From Phycisphaerales bacterium (lineage in GTDB: Bacteria; Planctomycetota; Phycisphaerae; Phycisphaerales; UBA1924), in the NCBI GenBank assembly GCA_015487555.1, contig WFPK01000095.1:1-42959 (forward strand): DNA of 42,959 nucleotides, read 5' to 3'. Below the pieces are notes generated by a model that saw nothing but the letters and a program-made list of their open reading frames with translations, searched no databases and was not told where the DNA came from. Of this stretch, positions 7,824 through 15,265 are shown one piece after another. The position numbers and the translations under genes are program-made. Positions within the stretch are counted from its first letter, which is position 1; each line of letters opens with the position of its first letter.

Positions 7824-9980
7824 CTATTGCCCAACCAGGTGCCGAACGCGAATCACATGCCCTTCGGGAGCGACTCTGTACTTTCGTGACCTTTCGTGAT
7901 CGACCTGCCAGGGTGCCTGGTTTGTTGGCCAAGGTGACTCTCTGCGTGCATCGTTTGGCTTGCTTGGGATCAGGAACTCGATCATCTGATTGTTGAGCCG
8001 CCTGCGGATCAACAGCGACCCGGCGTGCGGGCCTTGGGCGATCCCGATGAACTGGGCATCGCCGAATCGCAGGATGTCCCCGATTTCGGGTTGGCTACGG
8101 AGTTTGAGGAGCTCAGTGACGACTCGGTTGAAGGCGATTCGAGATTCCGAATCCGGATCAGTTCCTTCTTCGAGCGATGCCCATGGGATTGGTCTTCGAT
8201 TATCTGGATCGTCAGCACCGGGCAGGGCGTACTCATCGCCGTTGTAGATCATCAGTGAGCCCGGCGAGGCGACCATCACCGCGATGGCTGAGAGGGCGCG
8301 ATCCATATCTTCGGGGTCGATGGTTTCGGGGTCGTACCGCGTTCCATGGGCCCAGCGGGATGAATCGGTGTCGTAGTTGCGTTGGAAATCGTTGTGCATC
8401 ATCGAGGCCAGTCGCTCGGTATCGTGCGAGGTCATCAGGTTGAACTGGACAAGGTCATGCTCGGGCGCGTGATGAAAAACGGAAGTCAGGCGATCGGCGC
8501 AGAGCACGGCGTCGCCTTTGGCGTGTCCGATGCTGAGCCAGTTGGCGACGGCATAGGCGAATGGGTAGTTCATCTGCCCGTCGAATGCCTGGTCGTTGAG
8601 CATGGTGTCGGCGTCGCTCCAGATCTCGGCGATGATGAGGGCTTCGGGGTTGATCGATCGGACTTGCTCGCGCCAGTCTTTCCAGAATGGTTTACCAATT
8701 TCGCCAGCCACATCAAGTCGCCATCCGTCGATGCCATCGGATGGATCGCCGTCGTTGTTGGGGTCCATCCATCGGCGTGTCACCGCCATGATGTGTGCTT
8801 TGGGCCCGGGCACGAGATCGCCGTCGGATGTTTGTTTGAACTCGGGCAGGTCGCCGTTGATGCTCCCGCCCCAGCCTCGCCATGCGAAGAGGTTGCCCTG
8901 CTCATCGAACTCGGCGTCGAACCAGTCGGCAAAGGGTGAGTCCTGCCCGTGTTCCATGACATCGGCGAAGGCGAAATGATCGGTGCCGACATGGTTCCAG
9001 ACGCCATCGAGCACGACGCGCATGCCCAGTGATTTGGCTTTGGGCAAGAACACATCGACAAACCACCGATCGCTCAGGGTCCATGCCCAGGTGGTTTCGT
9101 CTGCGGGGTCTTCGTTGGGTGCGAGTCTGGTGTGTCCGGGGCCGGGGTCGGTGTATTGCCCGGGGTGTCCGAGTGTGGGGTCGATATGGCGATGGTCGTC
9201 TGCGTCGTATTTGTGGAGCGATCGCGATTGGAAAATGGGGCAGAGGTAGATTGCGGTGTATCCCTGATCGCGGAGCGATTCGAGTTGGTTGTAGATTCCG
9301 ATCAAATCGCCGCCGTAGCGCCGGGCGAAGACCAAGCTGGCGACGCTGCCTCCGGATCGGTTCTGGTCATATTGGAACTTTCGGGGATCGACAAGCCGAC
9401 GGTTCCACGCGCGTTCGATTTCCTCGATGCTGGAGTCTCCGAAGGGTGCATTCCATGGCATTGGGGTCAAATCCCAGTTTTTTGGGTTATTGTTCGGGTT
9501 TCCGTCACGAAACCTTTCAGGAAATACCTGATACCAGACAAGCCCTTTCGCCCAATCGGGGGTGGAGCGTTGATCGAAGATTTTGGGCTCAATCGCGTGT
9601 TGAATCACCCGTTCGCGGTGGGTTGGGCATTGGATGCTGAGTTGCAGCTCGTCGGGGGGTTCGTTGGTTGATTCCTCATGCGCATCGAGTCGAACTCTTG
9701 CTCGCACGGTCCGGCTATCGCCTTTTATAGCAAGTGTTTGCTGGTTCTGGGGGATCAGCTCTGCCCGGGTGCCTTGCTTGGTTTTGACTGAAACCTTCGC
9801 TTGCGGACAGATACCTGTGAGTTCGATCTCCACGATTCGCGGATTCTGGGCGACGGGGGTTGTCCGAATGTTTATCTTGCCCAGATTCACACATCCCGAC
9901 AGCATCGCCAGAATCAGGAAAAGCGTGAATCCGCATTGAAATGTTTTTAGCCCACGAAAGTAGATTCGGTTGACACGCAT
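7824..9980 (-). CDS. GH13 neopullulanase/cyclomaltodextrinase-like lipoprotein
   Basis: This 718-residue envelope-anchored alpha-amylase-family enzyme is expected to hydrolyse alpha-1,4 (perhaps alpha-1,6) bonds in maltodextrins, cyclodextrins or pullulan fragments. A lipobox LSGC (Cys30) ends the hydrophobic N-terminus, and residues 40-135 form an N-terminal beta domain. The barrel starts at WAKGLVWYQVFPERF (143-157), a neopullulanase-like opening. The four GH13 regions are intact: DGVWNH (325-330); GWRLDVAGE with nucleophile Asp423; IIAEIW with acid Glu452; and TSHD (517-520). I chose ATG 9980 because GGAG lies 7 bases upstream and the lipobox then falls at the right distance. The upstream ATGs lack a spaced ribosome binding site. 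It diverges from the pseudopilin gene. Confidence 0.92.
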   Translation of the reverse strand: MRVNRIYFRGLKTFQCGFTLFLILAMLSGCVNLGKINIRTTPVAQNPRIVEIELTGICPQAKVSVKTKQGTRAELIPQNQQTLAIKGDSRTVRARVRLDAHEESTNEPPDELQLSIQCPTHRERVIQHAIEPKIFDQRSTPDWAKGLVWYQVFPERFRDGNPNNNPKNWDLTPMPWNAPFGDSSIEEIERAWNRRLVDPRKFQYDQNRSGGSVASLVFARRYGGDLIGIYNQLESLRDQGYTAIYLCPIFQSRSLHKYDADDHRHIDPTLGHPGQYTDPGPGHTRLAPNEDPADETTWAWTLSDRWFVDVFLPKAKSLGMRVVLDGVWNHVGTDHFAFADVMEHGQDSPFADWFDAEFDEQGNLFAWRGWGGSINGDLPEFKQTSDGDLVPGPKAHIMAVTRRWMDPNNDGDPSDGIDGWRLDVAGEIGKPFWKDWREQVRSINPEALIIAEIWSDADTMLNDQAFDGQMNYPFAYAVANWLSIGHAKGDAVLCADRLTSVFHHAPEHDLVQFNLMTSHDTERLASMMHNDFQRNYDTDSSRWAHGTRYDPETIDPEDMDRALSAIAVMVASPGSLMIYNGDEYALPGADDPDNRRPIPWASLEEGTDPDSESRIAFNRVVTELLKLRSQPEIGDILRFGDAQFIGIAQGPHAGSLLIRRRLNNQMIEFLIPSKPNDARRESPWPTNQAPWQVDHERSRKYRVAPEGHVIRVRHLVGQ

Positions 9981-10082
9981 ACCCATGCTCCAGTAGACTA
10001 GGGACATCCTGTTTTTTATTGGATGGGACGATCCAACCCCACCCCCATCACCACTGGCTCAGACCAGTCGAGGATTGCACAG

Positions 10083-11057
10083 ATGAAACGGTATCACACT
10101 CGCAGGCTCCATGCTGGGTTTACGCTCATTGAACTTCTGGTGGTGATTGCGATCATCGCGTTGCTCATCGGGATTTTGCTCCCGGCTTTGAGTCAGGCGC
10201 AAGGTTCGGCCAAGAAACTCAAGTGTCTGACGCAGGTGCGCGCGATGGGAGTCGCGTTTACTTATTATGCGGATGATAACCGGGATTGGTATCCTGTTCT
10301 CCCAGCGACGCAACCCAACTCCCAATATCTCGATAACCAGTATACCTCGGGTGGCGTGGCGGGTTTGTTTTCGACATTTCAAATTGGTGATGGTACGGGG
10401 ACACTCGAGCCGCCGAATGTCAGTGGCGATATCGGTTTTGTTGGTACCCCCGCAGGCGGCGCGGGGAGCTACATCAATGGGAGCGATACACCTTTGATGC
10501 GTGGGTATCTCGAAGCGTTGGAGATTCTGGTTTGTCCGAGTGACAAGCTGGATTATTACTGGGAGCGATTCCCAACCCCAACCAACAGGCTCATTGCCGA
10601 TGCGAAGACGGACAAGGTTCCTGAGCCTCCGGTCACTGAGCGGGATGTGATCCATTACAATATCAGTTATCTTTATATTGCGGGTCTCAAGCAGGTTGAT
10701 CCTTCGATCCAGTTTTCGCCGCCGTTATGGGGTGATGAGACGAATACGGGTGATGTCAGCCTCAATGCGTGGTATGGATGGGATTGGGGGCGCAATCAAC
10801 CCGGTGGCGGCACCGAGCCTGATCCGGTCAGGGACTTTGGGTTCAATCCCAAGACCGGATACGCCACGGATGATAATCATGGGGATGAGGGGGGCAACTT
10901 TGTTCGTGCCGATGGAAGTGCCGCGTTTATTACGGAAAATCCCCAGCGTGTGTTCTTTATCAGCCGAGAGACGCTTCCAGATAATGAGCAACTTGACTCA
11001 CGGAGCATCAATCTGATCAACCCAAGGCGAAGTGAGAAGGTCCAAACGATCGACTGA
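10083..11057 (+). CDS. Type II pseudopilin-like protein (prepilin N-terminal methylation motif)
   Basis: This 324-residue protein has a short basic leader ending in Gly, then FTLIELLVVIAIIALLIGIL, the prepilin peptidase cleavage and methylation signal with Glu at +5. The continuation LLPALSQAQGSAKKLKCLTQ and a late HGDEGGNFVRADGSAAFI resemble the H-x-DG pseudopilin-like families that are greatly expanded in Planctomycetota. Their function is not settled. They may be minor pseudopilins or surface structures. The start at 10083 is preceded by GAGGA at moderate distance. An in-frame ATG at 10023 gives an implausibly long leader. It stands alone between the neopullulanase and the importer, so its position suggests a surface role in polymer use but does not prove one. 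Confidence 0.83.
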   Translation: MKRYHTRRLHAGFTLIELLVVIAIIALLIGILLPALSQAQGSAKKLKCLTQVRAMGVAFTYYADDNRDWYPVLPATQPNSQYLDNQYTSGGVAGLFSTFQIGDGTGTLEPPNVSGDIGFVGTPAGGAGSYINGSDTPLMRGYLEALEILVCPSDKLDYYWERFPTPTNRLIADAKTDKVPEPPVTERDVIHYNISYLYIAGLKQVDPSIQFSPPLWGDETNTGDVSLNAWYGWDWGRNQPGGGTEPDPVRDFGFNPKTGYATDDNHGDEGGNFVRADGSAAFITENPQRVFFISRETLPDNEQLDSRSINLINPRRSEKVQTID

Positions 11058-11159
11058 TACTCGCCTGCTTGCGAGCTCTGCGTTCTGCGTCGAGCGCTGG
11101 TAGAATACACACTTGATGGCTGAGCTATTCTCGACACTTGCAAGGCATGGGGTTCAACA

Positions 11160-12425
11160 GTGAGCAAGTCTGAGGCTGACACACACAACCAACCAACTCG
11201 ACACGCGAAGCGCAAATCCTTCCTTGGATCGCTCTTTGGGCACCAGGAATCCGGATTGGTGCTCGTCATCATCATGATGATGGGGCTGTTGACGGTCTAT
11301 GGGATGTTCACCGATCCGATCGAGCAGAAGACACGGATTGAGCTTGATGAAAATGCGGTGGTCAAGCTTGTTGATCGCGATGGTAATGAGCATGATCGGC
11401 TTGCGCGAACGCAGATCGCGGGGTATCGCGTTGTGCTCGATGGTGAGGTGCGCAACTACAGCTCCAAGGACATCGAACGATATGACTCGAGTGCGCGCAC
11501 GCTGATCGAGGTCAAGGAGGTCAATCGGTTTCTCAACAAATCAAACCTGGTGCTGATCGCCAAGGATGCGAGCTTCTTTGCGATTATTGCGGTGGGGATG
11601 ACGGGCGTGATTATCCTCGCGGGGATTGATCTTTCGGTGGGTTCGATTTATGGGCTCAGCGCGATTGTGGGCGCCATGGCGCTTCAGAGTCTTCCGGCGG
11701 ATACGGGCTGGATCATCGCGGTGCCTGTTGCGCTTCTGGTCTGCATGACGGTGGGCACGCTGTGCGGGTTGGCCAATGGGGCGATGAGTGTTGGGCTTGG
11801 GGTGCATCCGTTTGTGATTACGCTGGGGATGATGGCAGTGCTTCGTGGGTTGACGGTGGTGATCCCGCAGGAGCTCTTCGCGACGCAGTCGATCAGTGGG
11901 TTTCCGAGTTCGTTCACCACCGGATTTTTCAAGGCCGAGTTTTATGGCGTGTATCCGGTGCCGGTGATTATCATGATTCTCACCGCGGTCGTTGGGTGGT
12001 TTGTCCTTGCCAAGACAGTCTTTGGCCGGCGTGTCTTTGCGATCGGTGGCAACGAGACTGCGGCCCGGTATACTGGCATCCCGGTGGGCCGGGTCAAGGT
12101 GCTTGTGTATACGATCACGGGCGCGTTGTGCGGGCTCTCGGCGTGTGCGTATCTGGGGTATTACGGGGCGGCCGAGACCAATGCGGGCAATGCGTATGAG
12201 CTTCAGGTCATCGCTGCGACGGTCATCGGGGGTGCATCGCTGATGGGCGGGCGAGGCACGGTGATCGGCGCGGTGCTGGGCGCGATTATCATCCAGCTCA
12301 TCAATAACACACTGATTATCTTCGAGGTCGATACCAGTTATAATCAGATTGTGATGGGGGCTGCGATTATTGTCGCGGTTGTCATTGACCAGACCAAGCA
12401 ACGAATCCAGGCCAAACGGGCCTAG
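11160..12425 (+). CDS. CUT2-type sugar ABC transporter permease (RbsC-like) with extra domain
   Basis: This 421-residue inner-membrane permease belongs to the ribose/xylose/galactose (CUT2) importer family. The core is clear: FAIIAVGMTGVIILAGIDLSVGS, GLGVHPFVITLGMMAVLRGL, GRRVFAIGGNETAARYTGI (the ATPase-contacting loop) and ATVIGGASLMGGRGTVIGAV. It differs from E. coli RbsC (321 residues) by a hydrophilic stretch of about 70 residues (about 52-121) inserted just after the first transmembrane helix, where RbsC has only a short link. The start codon is GTG at 11160 with only a weak upstream AAGG. It is the first gene of a three-gene operon, 20 bp before the binding protein. Confidence 0.92.
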   Translation: MSKSEADTHNQPTRHAKRKSFLGSLFGHQESGLVLVIIMMMGLLTVYGMFTDPIEQKTRIELDENAVVKLVDRDGNEHDRLARTQIAGYRVVLDGEVRNYSSKDIERYDSSARTLIEVKEVNRFLNKSNLVLIAKDASFFAIIAVGMTGVIILAGIDLSVGSIYGLSAIVGAMALQSLPADTGWIIAVPVALLVCMTVGTLCGLANGAMSVGLGVHPFVITLGMMAVLRGLTVVIPQELFATQSISGFPSSFTTGFFKAEFYGVYPVPVIIMILTAVVGWFVLAKTVFGRRVFAIGGNETAARYTGIPVGRVKVLVYTITGALCGLSACAYLGYYGAAETNAGNAYELQVIAATVIGGASLMGGRGTVIGAVLGAIIIQLINNTLIIFEVDTSYNQIVMGAAIIVAVVIDQTKQRIQAKRA

Positions 12426-12445
12426 CACAGAATCGGAGATTTCCC

Positions 12446-13513
12446 ATGCGTATGACCCACCCACTGCTCACTGCTGGCGCCTTGCTTTCTCTGTCGGCCC
12501 TTGCTCTTGTTGGCTGTTCTGGCGGCTCGGACGCTGAGAAGGCTGGCGGTGCTCATGAAGATGACCACGGGGACCATGCCCACGATACACAAGGCGAGCA
12601 TGATGCGCAAGATGAGGTTGTCTACAAAATTGGTGTCATCGCCAAGAGCAACTCGAATCCGGTGTTTCTTGCAGCCAAGAATGGCGCGTTTGCTGCGGGC
12701 GAGCGGTTGAGCGAGGAGCTCGAAGGCGCGACGGTGGAGATTCTCTGGCAGACGCCTCCGATGGAGGATGCGCAGGTGCAGGCGCAGTATGTCGAGCAGC
12801 TTGTTTCATCGGGTGTCGATGGCATCGCGATTTCGTGCACCGATGCGAACCTGCTCACCAGCGCACTCAAGGCGGCGGTGGACAAGGGCGTGATCGTCGT
12901 CACCTTTGATTCGGACGCTCCGGATTCGGGGCGGATGGCGTACTACGGCGTCGATGATAAAGAGGCGGGCAAAGAGGTGATGCGTCAGCTCGCCAAGGTG
13001 ATGGGCAACGAGGGCAAGGTTGCGGTCTTGACGGGCAACCCGGCAGCGACGAATCTTCAGGCGCGCGTCGAAGGGGTGCTCGAACAAGCCAGCGAGTATG
13101 AAGGCATCGAGACGCCGATGGTGTATTCGTTTATGCCTGAGACGGCGACCGAAGCGGCGGCCAAGATGCAGCAGGTGCAGACGGCGAATCCGGATATTAC
13201 CGGATGGGCGCTGGTTGGCGGGTGGCCTTTGTATACGGATAACGCGCTCGATGGAATTTATGAGAATGCGAAGATCGTGTCGATGGATCCGCTCGAACTC
13301 CCGCTTGAGTATGCGATGAAGGGGCAGGTGCAGGTGCTTGTTGGTCAGCCTTACTTTGGATGGGGCGAGAAATCGGTCGAGATGATTGTCGATAAGCTCC
13401 ACTTTGACAAGAGTCCGGCTTCGGAGATGGTGATTGCTGAGTTTGATATTGTCACCACCGAAACGGCTGAGGAGTTTGCCGAGAACTGGAAGATTTGGCT
13501 CGGTGAGGATTGA
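12446..13513 (+). CDS. Sugar ABC transporter substrate-binding lipoprotein
   Basis: This 355-residue solute-binding protein of the RbsB-like (peripla_BP_4) type delivers a sugar to the adjacent CUT2 permease. The signal ends in lipobox LVGC (Cys24), so it is membrane-anchored. A His/Asp/Glu-rich linker (about 36-57, five His) follows. The mature fold begins YKIGVIAKSNSNPVFLAAKNG and contains VDGIAISCTDA, VVTFDSDAPDSGR, VAVLTGNPAATNLQARVEG, GWALVGGWP and VLVGQPYFGWG. The ligand is unknown: a monosaccharide is usual for this family. GGAG lies 7 bases before ATG 12446. The permease precedes and the ATPase follows, an order different from the common ATPase-permease-binding protein arrangement. 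Confidence 0.93.
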   Translation: MRMTHPLLTAGALLSLSALALVGCSGGSDAEKAGGAHEDDHGDHAHDTQGEHDAQDEVVYKIGVIAKSNSNPVFLAAKNGAFAAGERLSEELEGATVEILWQTPPMEDAQVQAQYVEQLVSSGVDGIAISCTDANLLTSALKAAVDKGVIVVTFDSDAPDSGRMAYYGVDDKEAGKEVMRQLAKVMGNEGKVAVLTGNPAATNLQARVEGVLEQASEYEGIETPMVYSFMPETATEAAAKMQQVQTANPDITGWALVGGWPLYTDNALDGIYENAKIVSMDPLELPLEYAMKGQVQVLVGQPYFGWGEKSVEMIVDKLHFDKSPASEMVIAEFDIVTTETAEEFAENWKIWLGED

Positions 13514-13524
13514 TCTGAGCCGCC

Positions 13525-15138
13525 ATGTCTGATGCTGACACGCCCATTTTGATTGCTACCAATATCTCCAAACGCTTCGGGCACACCCAAGCGCTCGATG
13601 ATGTCAGTGTGTCGTTTCGCCCCGGCGAGGTGCATGCGCTGATGGGTGAGAATGGTGCGGGCAAATCCACGCTGGGCAAGGTGATTGCTGGATTGCATGC
13701 GCAGAATACCGGGACGGTGGTCCTCGATGGGCGTGAGCTGATCCCGGGTTCGCTCGACGATGCTTTTCAAGCGGGCATCCGGATCGTGCATCAAGAGCTC
13801 GCGCAGTGTCCGAATCTTTCAGTCGCTGAGAATCTGTCGTTGCATGACATGCCCAAGAAACGGTTCACGGTTGACTTTGCCGAGATGGAACGGCGGGCAG
13901 CGAAGTTGGTGCACCAGCTTGATCCCAATATTGATGTGACTCGCCCTTTGGGTTATCTCTCGCCGGGGCGTCGCCAGATCTGTCAGATCGCGGCGTCGCT
14001 CGATCAGGATGAATCGGGCAAGACCCAGGCGAAGGTGATTGTGTTTGATGAGCCGACGAGTTCGCTTTCGATTTCGGAGGCGTTGGTGCTTATGGACATC
14101 ACCCGCGAGCTTGCTGCGATGGGGTTGACGATTATTTATGTTTCGCATCGGATGAGCGAGATTTTTACTTGTTGCGATCGGGTGAGTGTGCTTCGTGATG
14201 GAAGGTTTGTCGCGACCAATGTTGTCCGTGATATCGACGAGCCGACGCTTGTCGAGCAGATGCTCGGGCGGCGCATCACCACGCCCGATGCCAAGCACGC
14301 ATCGAGCCCGATTGCCGAGGCGATCGAAGAAACACTCGCCGATGCGGGCGCGACGCATGATTCGTCTGCGGTCGATGCGAAAAAAATCATGCTCAGCGTG
14401 CGGAATCTTCGCTCGCCGGGCAAGCTTCGGGACATCAGCTTTGATCTGCACCCCGGCGAAATCCTCGGCGTCGGTGGGCTCGTCGGTGCGGGACGCTCGG
14501 AACTCATGGACGCGATCTTTGGGCTCGATCGGTTGGCATCGGGCGAGATTCTCGTCGATGGCGAGCCCGTGCCTGCCAAGCATCCGCAGAGCGCGATCGA
14601 CGCGGGGATCGGGTATGTCCCCGAGGATCGACGCAACCAAGGGCTGTTTTTCAACCTCGGAATCGACGAAAATATCCTTGCGCCGATCATGGCGAGGCTG
14701 GCCAAGCCGATGGGGATTCGGTCACTCGACAAAGAGCTCGACGCGGTCGAGTCGCGCGTCGAGAAGTTTCAGATCAAGACCGCTTCACTGCGCGAGACCA
14801 CCCCGGGCGAACTCTCGGGCGGCAACCAGCAAAAACTCCTCATCGCGCGATGGATGATGAAAGGCACGCGCGTGCTGCTGCTCGACGAACCAACCCGAGG
14901 CATCGACATCGGCACCAAAACCGAGGTCTACAAGCTCATCAACCAAGCAGCGAGCGAGGGCGATGCGATCTTGCTGGTGTCGTCCGAGATGCCCGAGCTT
15001 TTGGCACTGTCCGATCGGATTCTGGTGATGGGTGAGGGGCAGATCAAGGGCGAGCTTGTTGGCGACGAAATGACGCAGACGAATATTCTGACACTGGCGA
15101 CGAGTGAAGAGCAGCACGCGGGTGCCACAAGTATGTGA
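13525..15138 (+). CDS. Sugar ABC transporter ATPase, two nucleotide-binding domains (RbsA/MglA-like)
   Basis: This 537-residue cytoplasmic protein powers the CUT2 importer. Domain 1 has Walker A GENGAGKST (41-49), the Q-loop region VHQELAQCPNLSV, a variant signature LSPGRRQ (145-151) and Walker B VIVFDEPTSSL (171-181). Domain 2 has the degenerate Walker A GLVGAGRSEL normal for this family, YVPEDRRNQGL, a canonical signature LSGGNQQK and Walker B VLLLDEPTRGID. Having one consensus and one degenerate ATP site is typical of RbsA-type proteins. It begins 11 bp after the binding-protein stop without a strong ribosome binding site of its own, suggesting coupled translation. An extra linker (about 260-285) separates the domains. 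Confidence 0.94.
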   Translation: MSDADTPILIATNISKRFGHTQALDDVSVSFRPGEVHALMGENGAGKSTLGKVIAGLHAQNTGTVVLDGRELIPGSLDDAFQAGIRIVHQELAQCPNLSVAENLSLHDMPKKRFTVDFAEMERRAAKLVHQLDPNIDVTRPLGYLSPGRRQICQIAASLDQDESGKTQAKVIVFDEPTSSLSISEALVLMDITRELAAMGLTIIYVSHRMSEIFTCCDRVSVLRDGRFVATNVVRDIDEPTLVEQMLGRRITTPDAKHASSPIAEAIEETLADAGATHDSSAVDAKKIMLSVRNLRSPGKLRDISFDLHPGEILGVGGLVGAGRSELMDAIFGLDRLASGEILVDGEPVPAKHPQSAIDAGIGYVPEDRRNQGLFFNLGIDENILAPIMARLAKPMGIRSLDKELDAVESRVEKFQIKTASLRETTPGELSGGNQQKLLIARWMMKGTRVLLLDEPTRGIDIGTKTEVYKLINQAASEGDAILLVSSEMPELLALSDRILVMGEGQIKGELVGDEMTQTNILTLATSEEQHAGATSM

Positions 15139-15140
15139 CG

Positions 15141-15235
15141 GGGTGCCACTACTCGCCGTCTTGGGCGCAGTAGTGTCTTGGTCTTTGGTCTATGGAAGCC
15201 GCACTACTGCGCCCTGCGGGCGAGTAGTGGCACCC
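15141..15235. repeat. Paired palindromic (REP/BIME-like) element
   Basis: A 95-bp intergenic element forms a long inverted repeat. Arms GGGTGCCACTACTCGCC (15141-15157) and GGGCGCAGTAGTG (15163-15175) are matched by complements at 15219-15235 and 15202-15214. Each half is also a hairpin by itself (CACTACT...AGTAGTG with a CGCC/GGGCG core), so it is two head-to-head palindromic units about 26 bases apart. There is no T-run for a classical terminator. It lies between the convergent ATPase and GH31 genes. It resembles REP pairs or small non-autonomous palindromic elements, and no other copy is seen in this window. Confidence 0.8.
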
Positions 15236-15265
15236 AGATGGACACGATGATCATCGGACTCGAAC

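Noticed and set aside
9950-9975. CCACGAAAGTAG shared between 9953-9964 and 17478-17489
   Set aside because: One copy lies inside the neopullulanase coding sequence and the other upstream of the amylase. A 12-base match in different contexts is not enough to propose a regulatory box.
11541-12464. 307-codon minus-strand frame opposite the permease
   Set aside because: Shadow of the RbsC-like permease, with highly biased Arg/His/Asp composition and no domain pattern.
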